Shown here: piece after piece, positions 48,763 through 57,476 of the stretch
Layout of the letters: every line of letters starts with the position of its first letter
How positions within the stretch are numbered: position 1 is the first letter of the stretch
Source: Gammaproteobacteria bacterium
GTDB taxonomy: Bacteria; Pseudomonadota; Gammaproteobacteria; Pseudomonadales; Halieaceae
Length of the DNA stretch: 64,000 nucleotides
Reading direction: 5' to 3'
Assembly (NCBI GenBank): GCA_024686215.1
Contig: JAIBDN010000006.1
Span: 1-64,000 of the forward strand
Made by a program: the position numbers and the translations under genes
Notes under the pieces: generated by a model
Seen by the model: only the letters and a program-made list of their open reading frames with translations
Databases searched by the model: none
Told to the model about the DNA's origin: nothing

Positions 48763-49869
48763 TTAAACTGCCGGCTCTAGTTGGTCTTCAAACAGGCTCA
48801 ACTGATCGAGATCGCCCTCCCCCCTGGGCTGCAGGCGCAGGCCGGCACCCAGTAGACGCACCGGTTTGGCGCCTCTGGGCCAGGCCGTTGCCACCAGACG
48901 ATGAAAACGCTGGGGGTCATTCCACGGTTCACCGCTGTCGCCAAGAGTCTCCTCCAGGGTGGTCTGGGTAAAGTCGCTGTACTTTATTTTTATCACGCGC
49001 TTGGTGGGGAAATAGCGGTCAGCGATTTTAAGAAAGCGTCCCGCCAGCTCCACCAGCAATTCATCCAGGGCCGACTCCATTGCCGGCATGGCGACGATAT
49101 CCTCGTTATACGTTCGTTCAACGCTGATTGATTTGCGCACCCTGGATGGCTGCACCCGGCGCTTATCGATACCTCTTGCGACATCAAACAGACGCTGGCC
49201 GTATTTACCAAACCGTTTGACCAGCGCAGTCAATTCCACGCCCTGTAAATCACCGCAACTGACCACCCCCATGCGGCGCAGTTTTTCCGCGGTTACCCGG
49301 CCCACACCGTTGATCTTGTTAACCGGCAAATCCACTACGAACTGCGCCACCTGGTCCGGGGCGATAGTAAACATGCCATCCGGCTTTTCCCAGTCACTGG
49401 CAACCTTGGCCAGGAATTTATTGGGCGCAATACCCGCTGAAACTGTCAGGTCCAGTTCCTGTCTTACCCTGCGGCGAATCTCCGCGGCGACCAGTGTGGC
49501 ACTGCCCTGAAATTGTTCGCAGTCACTGACATCCAGGTAAGCCTCGTCCAGCGACAGGGGTTCAATTAAATCAGTGAAATCGCGGAAGATATCGTGAAAC
49601 TGTGCGGACACCGTCCGATAAAGTTCGAAGTGCGGAGGGACTATCAACAGCGACGGGCACAGTGCCATGGCCCGCGCTGAAGCCATGGCACTGTGCACGC
49701 CAAACTTGCGCGCCTCGTAGTTGGCCGTGGCTATAACACCGCGTCGATCTGCCCTGCCGCCTACCGCCAGGGGCTTGCCTGCCAGTTGCGGGTTTTCCCG
49801 GGTCTCTACTGAAGCGTAAAACGAGTCCGCGTCAACATGGATGATCTTGCGCTGCTCAGGCATCGACAA
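48763..49869 (-). CDS. dinB: DNA polymerase IV
   Basis: Error-prone Y-family translesion polymerase of 368 residues. Active-site carboxylates are in IIHVDADSFYASVE and LSLDEAYLDVSD. The helix-hairpin-helix thumb region includes PVNKINGVGRVTAEKLRRMG, and the C-terminal little-finger domain runs from about residue 240. It begins one base after the msrA stop and therefore sits in an msrA-dinB operon; no LexA box was recognised between them or upstream of msrA. Confidence 0.95.
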   Translation of the reverse strand: MSMPEQRKIIHVDADSFYASVETRENPQLAGKPLAVGGRADRRGVIATANYEARKFGVHSAMASARAMALCPSLLIVPPHFELYRTVSAQFHDIFRDFTDLIEPLSLDEAYLDVSDCEQFQGSATLVAAEIRRRVRQELDLTVSAGIAPNKFLAKVASDWEKPDGMFTIAPDQVAQFVVDLPVNKINGVGRVTAEKLRRMGVVSCGDLQGVELTALVKRFGKYGQRLFDVARGIDKRRVQPSRVRKSISVERTYNEDIVAMPAMESALDELLVELAGRFLKIADRYFPTKRVIKIKYSDFTQTTLEETLGDSGEPWNDPQRFHRLVATAWPRGAKPVRLLGAGLRLQPRGEGDLDQLSLFEDQLEPAV

Positions 49870-49870
49870 A

Positions 49871-50524
49871 TCAGGCGGACAGACCCGCCGGACAGCTCAC
49901 CCCGGTCCCCCCCAGCCCACAGTAGCCGCCAGGGTTCTTGGCCAGGTACTGCTGGTGGTAATCCTCCGCATAGTAAAACGGCGGAGCGTCGAGAATTTCA
50001 GTGGTAATCTCAGCGTAACCCGCCTTGTCCAGAGCCGCCTGGTAAACACCCAGTGACGACTGCGCCTGCTGCGCCTGTTGTGCATTATAGGTATATATGC
50101 CCGAGCGATACTGGGTACCCATATCATTGCCCTGACGCATACCCTGGGTAGGGTTGTGCCCTTCCCAGAACAACCACAGCAAATCCTCATAGCTGACCTG
50201 TTCAGGGTCAAATACTACGAGCACGACCTCGTTGTGTCCGGTGCGACCGGAACAGACTTCCTGGTAACCTGGATTGGGCGTTATACCCGCCGCGTAACCA
50301 ACGGCAGTGGTAAACACGCCCGGCTGCTGCCAGAACTTGCGCTCCACCCCCCAGAAACAGCCCATACCAAACATCGCCTGCTGCAAGTGCTGCGGGAATG
50401 GACCCTGCAGGGGATTGCCATTAACGAAATGCCGTTCCGGCACCGGCATCACCTCATCGCGACCCGGCAGTGCGCTTTCTTCAGTAGGTAAACCGTGCTT
50501 TTTGCGAATATCAAACAACTTCAT
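49871..50524 (-). CDS. msrA: Peptide methionine sulfoxide reductase MsrA
   Basis: Reduces methionine-S-sulfoxide in proteins with thioredoxin. The 217-residue protein has the catalytic motif [15 protein letters not shown] (nucleophilic Cys near residue 54), [25 protein letters not shown], and resolving cysteines near the C-terminus ([14 protein letters not shown]), giving the three-cysteine arrangement of E. coli MsrA. The N-terminal extension of about 45 residues is also E. coli-like. Together with dinB it suggests a damage-response operon. Confidence 0.96.
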   Translation of the reverse strand: MKLFDIRKKHGLPTEESALPGRDEVMPVPERHFVNGNPLQGPFPQHLQQAMFGMGCFWGVERKFWQQPGVFTTAVGYAAGITPNPGYQEVCSGRTGHNEVVLVVFDPEQVSYEDLLWLFWEGHNPTQGMRQGNDMGTQYRSGIYTYNAQQAQQAQSSLGVYQAALDKAGYAEITTEILDAPPFYYAEDYHQQYLAKNPGGYCGLGGTGVSCPAGLSA

Positions 50525-50582
50525 AATTCCCGTGACTCCTGCCTGCAGCGATCAGGCCGATTAATGTACTGGGTGTTACATT

Positions 50583-50599
50583 TCTTACGGGGAGTAAGA
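50583..50599. promoter_or_regulatory. Inverted repeat in the msrA-phoD divergent region
   Basis: TCTTAC-GGGGA-GTAAGA is a perfect 6-bp dyad with a 5-base centre, 25-50 bases from both start codons. It could be an operator serving either gene. Confidence 0.33.
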
Positions 50600-50635
50600 T
50601 ACAGTAGATGACTCAGGCATTACATGATTATAGCC

Positions 50636-52648
50636 ATGCCCATCACGCGCCGCTCATTACTGGGTCTGGTCTCAGGTAGTACTTTTTTCCTCACCGCCAG
50701 GGCCTACGCCAGTGCCCAGCAGAAGCTCCCGGCAGACGCTCCACGCTTGTCATTCCCCCAGGGTATCGCCTCAGGAGACCCCCGGGCAGATGCTGTCATG
50801 CTGTGGACCCGCGCAGTTCCCCTGGTGGACGCCACGCCGGGCAGCGCCGGCAAGATACCGCTATTGCTGCAACTTAGCGCCAGCGAGGACTTCTCCAGCT
50901 TGCTGCTGCAAAACGCAGTACATACCTCAGGGGATAACGACTACACAATTCGCGCCTTTGTTGATGGCCTGCAAGCGGACCAGACCTATTATTACCGCTT
51001 CATTGGGCCCGGAGATTCTCGCTCCAGGGTGGGCCGCACCCGCACTGCACCTGCAGCGGGGCAGCCGCGCAAGGTAAACCTGGCCTTTGCCAGCTGCCAA
51101 AGCTACGAGGACGCTTTTTTTGGTAGTTGGGCGCGCATGTTGGCCGATGATAAGGCCGCAGCAGCAGAGGAACGCATCCAGTTCGTGCTGCATCTGGGTG
51201 ATTTTATTTACGAGCGCAGCTGGCACAAGCGCTCTGATGGCAGTGCCCACTCGCGCAAAGTGCCGCCTTTCCCGGACGGCGCAGACCGTGAAGAAAATCG
51301 CTACGCGGTGTCACTGGCTGATTACCGCCATCTGTATAAGACTTACCTGAGCGACCCACATTTGCAGGAAGCGAGGGCCCGCTGGCCCTTCATCTGCACC
51401 TGGGACGACCACGAATTTAGCAACGACAACTTCCAGAGCTACAGTACCTATGGTGACGAGCCACACCTGGATCCGCAGCGACGGCAGCACGCCAACCAGG
51501 CCTGGTTCGAGTACATCCCCTGCCTGCTCAGCGAACTGGATGGGCAGCCGGCACACGACTTTCGCCAATTGCCATTGGAGGGAGATGCGCAGAACCGTAA
51601 CCGCACAGCCATAGACAGTCTGCGCATTTACCGGCACCTCAACTGGGGCCAGTACCTGGACTTGCTGATCACCGACAGTCGCAGCTACCGCAGCCCACCC
51701 TGCCTGCCAGAAGGCTTTGCCGAATCACTGAACTTGCCAATGAATACCGTGCAACTGGTTGATATTGCCGATGCCGGCAGTGACTATAATGATGGCCAAC
51801 CACCCGCAACACTCCCCTATGGCGATGGCAGCGTAGTCAATCCCGCACGCAAGCGCCCCCCTGGCAGCCTGCTGGGCGAGGAGCAACGCAACTGGTTTGT
51901 ACAATCCCTGGAGAATTCCAGCGCGCACTGGAAACTGTGGGGTAACGCCCTGCCCCTGATTCCCATGCGTCTGGACCTGTCCACCCTGCCGTTTACCGGC
52001 TACGAAGACAGTATTTTTGGGATAGATGCCTGGGCCGGCTACCCTCACGAACTGAATTACCTGATGCGCGAGCTGCAACAGCAGCAGATTACCGGCGTGG
52101 TCTCCCTCTCGGGGGACCATCATATGCACGGTGCCGGCAGCATCAGCTGGTCTACCACTGATCCGCTGGCCCACCCGGTCAGTGTCGATTTCACCGTGGC
52201 CGGGATCAGCTCCACGCCCCTGTTTGAGGATCTGACGGTGGTGGCCCGCGACAAACACCCTGATTTCCAACCGATCGTTTACGCGGAAAGCGACGGGGAA
52301 ATAGTCCCGGTGTGGCATATGTCGCTGCTTTACGGGGTACTGAGCGCGTTCACTTATGCCAAAACCGGGCTGACCAGCCTGGCCACCTGGCTGGCGCCTA
52401 ACGAGGCAAACCCCGGACTGAAGTATGTGGACACCACAGCCAATGGCTACGGACTGGCGCGCTTCGATGCCGAGGAACTGCGGGTGCAATTGGTAACCCT
52501 GAACGACAGCCGCCGTGCTTTCAGCGAGCCCCCCGCTATAGCGTATACCGCAAACTTCCGTTTGCCGCTGTGGCAAGCGGGTGAGCAGCCCGAACTGCAA
52601 GGCCCGGAATTTGATGGTGGCGCGCCCTTCCCATTCACACCCCCTTAG
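50636..52648 (+). CDS. phoD: PhoD-type alkaline phosphatase/phosphodiesterase, Tat-exported
   Basis: Metal-dependent extracytoplasmic phosphatase that releases phosphate from mono- or diesters. The twin-arginine signal ITRRSLLGLVSGS is at the N-terminus with a cleavage near ARAYAS. The N-terminal fibronectin-like domain precedes a catalytic core with ASCQSYEDAF, HLGDFIYERS, the metal-ligand WDDHEFSNDN and SLSGDHHMHGAGS. At about 670 residues it is longer than B. subtilis PhoD, mostly from insertions in the C-terminal half. ATGs at 50624 and 50636 are both possible; the second gives the usual short Tat n-region. No Pho box was recognised. Confidence 0.85.
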   Translation: MPITRRSLLGLVSGSTFFLTARAYASAQQKLPADAPRLSFPQGIASGDPRADAVMLWTRAVPLVDATPGSAGKIPLLLQLSASEDFSSLLLQNAVHTSGDNDYTIRAFVDGLQADQTYYYRFIGPGDSRSRVGRTRTAPAAGQPRKVNLAFASCQSYEDAFFGSWARMLADDKAAAAEERIQFVLHLGDFIYERSWHKRSDGSAHSRKVPPFPDGADREENRYAVSLADYRHLYKTYLSDPHLQEARARWPFICTWDDHEFSNDNFQSYSTYGDEPHLDPQRRQHANQAWFEYIPCLLSELDGQPAHDFRQLPLEGDAQNRNRTAIDSLRIYRHLNWGQYLDLLITDSRSYRSPPCLPEGFAESLNLPMNTVQLVDIADAGSDYNDGQPPATLPYGDGSVVNPARKRPPGSLLGEEQRNWFVQSLENSSAHWKLWGNALPLIPMRLDLSTLPFTGYEDSIFGIDAWAGYPHELNYLMRELQQQQITGVVSLSGDHHMHGAGSISWSTTDPLAHPVSVDFTVAGISSTPLFEDLTVVARDKHPDFQPIVYAESDGEIVPVWHMSLLYGVLSAFTYAKTGLTSLATWLAPNEANPGLKYVDTTANGYGLARFDAEELRVQLVTLNDSRRAFSEPPAIAYTANFRLPLWQAGEQPELQGPEFDGGAPFPFTPP

Positions 52649-52753
52649 GTGTAAGCTGACTAATACAAGGCGAGGCTCGCAACGACAACCGCGACATTAG
52701 CCACCTGCAGAAATGCAGTAGCTTTCACGCCCTTGTCATAATTAAAAACTAAT

Positions 52754-52810
52754 CTGGTTCCTGTAAGACCTCAGAGGGGGAACATTAACCCCCAGAGAAA
52801 AGTGAACCAG
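52754..52810 (+). promoter_or_regulatory. Structured leader upstream of the small ORF-VWA-DnaJ genes
   Basis: CTGGTTC (52754-52760) pairs with GAACCAG (52804-52810), enclosing an inner hairpin GGGGG (52776-52780) with CCCCC (52789-52793) that is extended by CTC/GAG after small bulges. The nested stems end 18 bases before the ATG of the 65-residue protein. This looks like a folded 5' leader or a bipartite binding site. Confidence 0.42.
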
Positions 52811-52828
52811 GCACACAATTGAAAGAAA

Positions 52829-53026
52829 ATGACTATGAACACAGACACATTCAAGGCCAGCGAACTTTGCAGCCGCAAACTCTGGCAACTGGTGAATACA
52901 CCAGCCGAGACCAACATCAACGATAGTGAACTGGCGGCGGCCATTAGTGAACTGGCCACCCGGCGCCACTATCTGGAAGAGCTGCAAGAAATCGGTAAAC
53001 TGGGGGAACACTCACCCGGCGCCTGA
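52829..53026 (+). CDS. Small acidic protein of unknown function
   Basis: A 65-residue protein predicted to be soluble and largely helical (LCSRKLWQLVNTP, then DSELAAAISELATRRHYLEELQEIGKL). Not recognised as a known family. Evidence for coding: a start with a purine-rich GAAAGAAA upstream, a sensible amphipathic pattern, and a position 22 bases before the VWA gene in the same direction. An alternative ATG lies at 52835. Confidence 0.55.
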   Translation: MTMNTDTFKASELCSRKLWQLVNTPAETNINDSELAAAISELATRRHYLEELQEIGKLGEHSPGA

Positions 53027-53048
53027 GCGCCCAGAGGCCCGATTTAAT

Positions 53049-53732
53049 ATGGCCAAACCTCCAAGCCGGCGCTCATCCACCGGCGAAATTGCCCAATTCC
53101 TGCAAAAAAGCCAAGCCATCACACAGTTCGTGGAGAGGCAGCCGCGCCTGATGTTTGCGGTAGACGCCACAGCCAGCCGCCAACCCACCTGGGATACCGC
53201 CTGCCAAATTCAAGGTGAGATGTTTCGCGCTACCGACAACATCGCCTCGCTGGCGGTGCAGCTGTGCTACTACCGGGGTTTCAATGAGTTCTATGCCAGT
53301 CGCTGGCTTAACGACAGCACCCAACTGGGCCAACTGATGCGTCAGGTGTACTGTGAAGGAGGACACACCCAGATTGCCAGGCTATTGCAACATGCCCTGG
53401 CCGAGCAACGTAAAAATAAAGTCCAGGCCCTGGTATTTATCGGCGATGCTGTGGAGGAGAAACCCGACACCCTGTGTGGCCTGGCGGGCCAGTGTGGCCT
53501 GCTGAAATTACCGCTGTTCTTGTTCCAGGAGGGCAGTAACCGGCACGTAGAGCAGACCCTGCGCAGCATGGCGAAAGTCAGCGGTGGCGCCTATGCTCGC
53601 TTCGATACCAGCAGCGCCAGCGCGCTGGCCGCGCTGCTGGGCGCGGTGGCCCGTTATGCCGCCGGCGGCCGTGCGGCACTTGAAAACAACACCAGTGACA
53701 GTGCTAAACTGCTGCTTGCACAACTGAAATAG
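53049..53732 (+). CDS. VWA-like domain protein
   Basis: A 227-residue soluble protein resembling a von Willebrand A-type Rossmann domain. The strand PRLMFAVDATASRQPTWD resembles a MIDAS start, with D-x-T-x-S instead of the canonical DxSxS; VQALVFIGDAVEEKPDTL is the later acidic strand, and LFLFQEGSN and VSGGAYARFDTSSA follow. The function is unknown; such proteins often accompany chaperone or MoxR-like partners. The start at 53049 is chosen; the open frame upstream overlaps the small gene. It is followed 24 bases later by a DnaJ-domain membrane protein, likely one operon. Confidence 0.75.
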   Translation: MAKPPSRRSSTGEIAQFLQKSQAITQFVERQPRLMFAVDATASRQPTWDTACQIQGEMFRATDNIASLAVQLCYYRGFNEFYASRWLNDSTQLGQLMRQVYCEGGHTQIARLLQHALAEQRKNKVQALVFIGDAVEEKPDTLCGLAGQCGLLKLPLFLFQEGSNRHVEQTLRSMAKVSGGAYARFDTSSASALAALLGAVARYAAGGRAALENNTSDSAKLLLAQLK

Positions 53733-53756
53733 CATTAATACAAGCCAGGAATTTTC

Positions 53757-54479
53757 GTGTCCAGACTACTTCTACTAGGGGCAATTGCCGCGGTGGTTTA
53801 CATCCTGCTGCAACGCGCCAGGAACCTGCCGCCGCACCAGCGCAAGACCGAATACATCAAACTGGGTGTGGGGGTCGCCGTGGCTGTGGTCATTTTCCTG
53901 ACGGTCACCGGGCGCATGCACTGGCTGGGTATCGCATTCACCGGCTTGCTGGTAACGGCACGCCAGTTGGCACCCATCCTGATTCGCCTGTTCCCCATGT
54001 TGGCTTCCATGAAGTTGTTTGGGCAAAAAACGCCCAGTGGCGGTCAGTCCTCCACGGTGGAGAGCGAAATACTGCGCATGCAACTTGACCATGACAGTGG
54101 TGAGTTACAGGGAGAGGTATTACATGGCGAGTATAAAGGTTGGCGACTGGCGGACATGACACGCGAACAGTTGCAGGAGCTATTGCATTACTGCAGCAGC
54201 CGCGATGCCGACTCGAGCCAGTTACTGGAGAGTTACCTCGCGCAGCGATTCCCCGGCGATACGTCGTTTGGGGAGAGACCCAGCAGCGGCGCCGGTGACA
54301 GCCGCGGCAATATGAATCGCAGGGAGGCATTAGCAGTTCTGGGGCTGGATGAATCCGCTGACAAGGAGGCGATCGTCGCCGCCCATCGCAAACTGATACA
54401 GAAGTTGCATCCGGACCGCGGCGGTAATGATTACCTTGCCGCCAAGATTAACCAGGCCAAGGATCTGTTGCTGGGTTGA
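53757..54479 (+). CDS. Membrane-anchored J-domain protein
   Basis: A 240-residue protein with hydrophobic segments at about residues 2-16 and 35-80 and a C-terminal J domain: [48 protein letters not shown], including the essential HPD tripeptide that stimulates DnaK. The central part ([34 protein letters not shown]) resembles the TerB/DjlA-like linker of similar proteins. The J domain faces the cytoplasm if the topology is as expected. GTG start. It probably works with the preceding VWA protein. Confidence 0.8.
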   Translation: MSRLLLLGAIAAVVYILLQRARNLPPHQRKTEYIKLGVGVAVAVVIFLTVTGRMHWLGIAFTGLLVTARQLAPILIRLFPMLASMKLFGQKTPSGGQSSTVESEILRMQLDHDSGELQGEVLHGEYKGWRLADMTREQLQELLHYCSSRDADSSQLLESYLAQRFPGDTSFGERPSSGAGDSRGNMNRREALAVLGLDESADKEAIVAAHRKLIQKLHPDRGGNDYLAAKINQAKDLLLG

Positions 54480-54566
54480 TCGAGCAGCACTTCCATCGCG
54501 CTGCGCAAATGCTTACACTTGCGCGCTTGAATTTCCGGGAATTTTTTCGAGGAACTGAAACACGCC

Positions 54567-54914
54567 ATGTCTGAACTATTCGTAATCCGCAATCAACTGG
54601 GACACTACTGGGGCAAAAGTAAGGCCTGGGTCGATGGTGCGGACGCCAGGGCGGTGATGCGGGCGCGCCACCAGGACCAGGCCATCAATACCCTGTTTGA
54701 ACTCAGTTCAAAGGACATCGAATTGCGCGGTGAGGTGCTGCAGGTCGAGACTACCGAGCGTGGCGAACCGGTGATCGAAACCAGCCAGATTCCGCTGCCG
54801 ATAGAAGAAGACCCAAGCGCTGACAGCATTGACCAGGACACTGCCAGCCTGCACCCGGAAGCGCCAGATACGGAGGCAGCAGCCGCCATAGAACCCGGCG
54901 CGCCCGGGAATTAA
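54567..54914 (+). CDS. Conserved hypothetical acidic protein
   Basis: A 115-residue soluble protein. The first 75 residues (MSELFVIRNQLGHYWGKSKAWVDGADAR and onwards) look like a folded domain; the last 40 are acidic and alanine/proline-rich and probably disordered. GAGGAACTG lies 11 bases before the ATG. No family function is recognised. It follows the DnaJ-domain gene by 87 bases. Confidence 0.62.
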   Translation: MSELFVIRNQLGHYWGKSKAWVDGADARAVMRARHQDQAINTLFELSSKDIELRGEVLQVETTERGEPVIETSQIPLPIEEDPSADSIDQDTASLHPEAPDTEAAAAIEPGAPGN

Positions 54915-55037
54915 CCGCTTGCGCTAGCAGCGACCAATTAAAGCAGGGCTTAGCGGGACTGTTCCGCTCACGCCCGGCTTTGGATGACAGAATTCGTGCG
55001 CTACAGCCTGGCGCCTTAGAACAGGCTCCAGACGCAA

Positions 55038-55751
55038 TCAGCCCAGAGGTTTTAGCACGTATTCACTCATCGGAATGACGTCGATAGAGTCGAAATCGAT
55101 AAAGCGGATACAACTTTCCATCATCGCTGCCATACGCTGCTTTAGCAGTTCTTCATCACCCGCGCTGCCGTAAAATTCATGATCTGAGGTCATTGCCCCG
55201 GTGGGAAAATTCTCTTCCACGATGGCGTCGAAATACGCACTGTGCGCATCCAGGGTGCGCACTACCACGTTCTGACGATAGCCAAAGGTTGACTGGGTCT
55301 CTATCGCCACCGCGGTATGACTGCCTTGCCAGACTTGCAACCATTGGTCGCGGGCCATGGCCTCGGGTTTGCGGAAAAACACCACGTGACACATCCCGTA
55401 AACCCGCTCACCCGGTTGCGAGGGGTGCACCGCCTGGTTGCGCAAGGGCTCCGACTCCACCACCTGGTAGGCACTCCTGCGCAGTACCCGTTTATCTATT
55501 AACGCTTCCCAGGCAGGCGCAGCGCCTGAATCGTCCACCCACAGGGAGAGCACCGCATCGGGCAGCGGCGCGTTACTCGCCATAATACGCCCGGCAGCGG
55601 GTGCCACCGCGCTATCGGCCACACATAGCCTGATTCCCCGTATGCCCGGCACAGATTGCAATTGCGGCCCCAACTGCTGTAACAAGCTGTCGCGAAATCC
55701 GTCTGCTGAATCATCCGGCGCACGCCATAGGGGATAGAGCAGTTTTTCCAT
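55038..55751 (-). CDS. EthD domain-containing protein
   Basis: A 237-residue protein with two ferredoxin-like halves as in EthD/dimeric alpha-beta barrel proteins. The second half has VYGMCHVVFFRKPEAMARDQWLQVWQGSHTAVAIET, a motif typical of EthD proteins found in steroid, terpene and ether catabolic gene clusters. No catalytic residues can be named. It lies 11 bases after an SDR gene transcribed in the same direction, so they are likely co-transcribed. Confidence 0.75.
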   Translation of the reverse strand: MEKLLYPLWRAPDDSADGFRDSLLQQLGPQLQSVPGIRGIRLCVADSAVAPAAGRIMASNAPLPDAVLSLWVDDSGAAPAWEALIDKRVLRRSAYQVVESEPLRNQAVHPSQPGERVYGMCHVVFFRKPEAMARDQWLQVWQGSHTAVAIETQSTFGYRQNVVVRTLDAHSAYFDAIVEENFPTGAMTSDHEFYGSAGDEELLKQRMAAMMESCIRFIDFDSIDVIPMSEYVLKPLG

Positions 55752-55762
55752 GCTAGCGCTCC

Positions 55763-56533
55763 CTATACGCCCTGAGGCGGAGTAATGGTAGAGGCGTTAT
55801 CTATCAACATTTCCGCGCCATTAATAAAGCTCGACTCCTCAGAGGCCAGAAACAGCACCAGGTTGGCGACATCTTCCGGCTCGCACATGTTGCCGAATTT
55901 GCCTACCTCCTTCACCTCCTCGGCGGTGACGGTGTCCTTACCCGTTGCAACCTTGGCCACCATCGGGGTCTTTACGCCATCGGGGTGAACGGAATTACAA
56001 CGAATAGCGTTTTTCTGCTCTTTGCAGTACATGGCGATATTCTTGGTCAGTGCGCGCACCGCACCTTTACTGGCAGTATAGGCGGCCACAAAGGACTGCC
56101 CGTGAATGGCTGCAACGGAAGACATGTTGATAATGGAACCGCCGCCGGAGTCTGTCATCACCGGTATTGCATGTTTACAGCCCAGGAAGACGCCGTCACT
56201 GTTCACCGCATTCACCATGCGCCAGGACTCCAACTCCGTATCCACAATAGTGCCCAGGGCGATCACACCCGCATTGTTCACCAGAATATGCAGACCGCCA
56301 AATTGCTCGACGGTGGCGGCTATCACTGCTTTCCAATTGTCTTCATCGGTGACGTCGAGACGCAGAAAGATGGCGTTGTCACCAATCGCGTCTGCGACTG
56401 CCTGCCCGTCCACTTCATTGAAATCCGTCACCACCACCTTGGCGCCCTCGCGCGCGAGTAAATGCGCGTCGGCCTTACCCATGCCGCTGGCGGCTCCGGT
56501 GACAATAGCAACCTTGCCAGATACCCTACCCAT
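55763..56533 (-). CDS. SDR family oxidoreductase
   Basis: NAD(P)-dependent dehydrogenase of 256 residues. The cofactor motif is VTGAASGMG near residue 12, the NNAG strand follows, and the catalytic Ser-Tyr-Lys set is in NMSSVAAIHG and AAYTASKGAVRAL. An aspartate after the second beta strand (VVVTDFNE) favours NAD over NADP. Substrate is probably an alcohol or ketone of a lipid or steroid. The ATG at 56533 has GGGAG upstream and is preferred over the open frame to 56596. Confidence 0.9.
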   Translation of the reverse strand: MGRVSGKVAIVTGAASGMGKADAHLLAREGAKVVVTDFNEVDGQAVADAIGDNAIFLRLDVTDEDNWKAVIAATVEQFGGLHILVNNAGVIALGTIVDTELESWRMVNAVNSDGVFLGCKHAIPVMTDSGGGSIINMSSVAAIHGQSFVAAYTASKGAVRALTKNIAMYCKEQKNAIRCNSVHPDGVKTPMVAKVATGKDTVTAEEVKEVGKFGNMCEPEDVANLVLFLASEESSFINGAEMLIDNASTITPPQGV

Positions 56534-56743
56534 ATTCTCTACTCCCCTTGAGTTTTCCCCCGCCAGTGTTGGCAGTGGCAAAATAACTGCGCGCAAGTTA
56601 AGCAGATGGCGCTAACAAGCTCAAACCTGTGGCCTGTAAAGCGCGCAAGGGGCTGGCCAATTGAACCAATAACAGGCCTCGCCAGCGCCTTGCAGCAATA
56701 GTATTCTTGCTCTGGCGTATCCATCACCTTTAGGGAACCAACG

Positions 56744-57463
56744 ATGTCATCAAGTAACAAAACACCTGCCCTGATCAATTGGTTAGGCTACCTGGCCATC
56801 GCACTACTAATACTGTTACCGGTATCGGTACTCACAGTGCGCTCTGGCGCCTGGCAACAGGGCCTGATGTTGTACGCGCTGAGCTGCCTGGGTTGCTTGT
56901 TAATAATCGCCCTGGGAGTGCTGCTATTGCTGTTACCACGCTACGCCGGGTCACGCGGCGCGACCCTGGGCCGCATGCTGATCGCACTACCGGGAGCGCT
57001 ACTGTTGATATCAGTACTGTCCGGACGCGGTGACTACCCGGCCATCCACGATGTCTCCACCGACACCGCGGATCCCCCGGTATTCACCGCAGCCGCGGAT
57101 CAACGTGGCGATAACGCAAACACACTGGATATTGACCCCCAAGCCATCGCCGCACAGCAGCAGGCTTACGCCGATGTGCAAACGCTGCTGACCGACATGC
57201 CCATTGACCAGGCCTTTGACCGGGCGCTCGCAGTGGCGACCCAGCTGGACTGGGATATCTACCACCAGGATCGCAACGCCGGGGTGATTGAGGCTGTGGA
57301 CACGACAGTGATCATGAATTTCAAGGACGACGTGGTTATCCGGCTGCGCACCAATGCGCAGGGCACACTGCTGGACCTGCGTTCCGTATCGCGAGTAGGC
57401 ATTGGCGATATAGGTGCCAACGCCAAGCGCATTCGCGCTTTCCTGCAAGCCTTTAAACAATAA
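56744..57463 (+). CDS. DUF1499 domain membrane protein
   Basis: A 239-residue protein with three hydrophobic segments (residues 11-30, 38-64 and 72-88) and a C-terminal DUF1499 domain recognised by YPAIHDVSTDTADPPVF, NAGVIEAVDTTVIMNFKDDVVIRL and DLRSVSRVGIGDIGANAKRIRAFL. The function is unknown. AGGGA lies about 8 bases before the ATG. It ends 13 bases before the protease gene, with which it is likely co-transcribed. Confidence 0.85.
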   Translation: MSSSNKTPALINWLGYLAIALLILLPVSVLTVRSGAWQQGLMLYALSCLGCLLIIALGVLLLLLPRYAGSRGATLGRMLIALPGALLLISVLSGRGDYPAIHDVSTDTADPPVFTAAADQRGDNANTLDIDPQAIAAQQQAYADVQTLLTDMPIDQAFDRALAVATQLDWDIYHQDRNAGVIEAVDTTVIMNFKDDVVIRLRTNAQGTLLDLRSVSRVGIGDIGANAKRIRAFLQAFKQ

Positions 57464-57476
57464 AGGAGAATATAAC

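Noticed and set aside
50525-50623. LexA box upstream of msrA-dinB
   Set aside because: A CTGT is present on the minus strand but no ACAG follows at the required spacing.
51725-52600. 291-codon minus-strand frame opposite phoD
   Set aside because: Shadow of the phosphatase gene with no own features.
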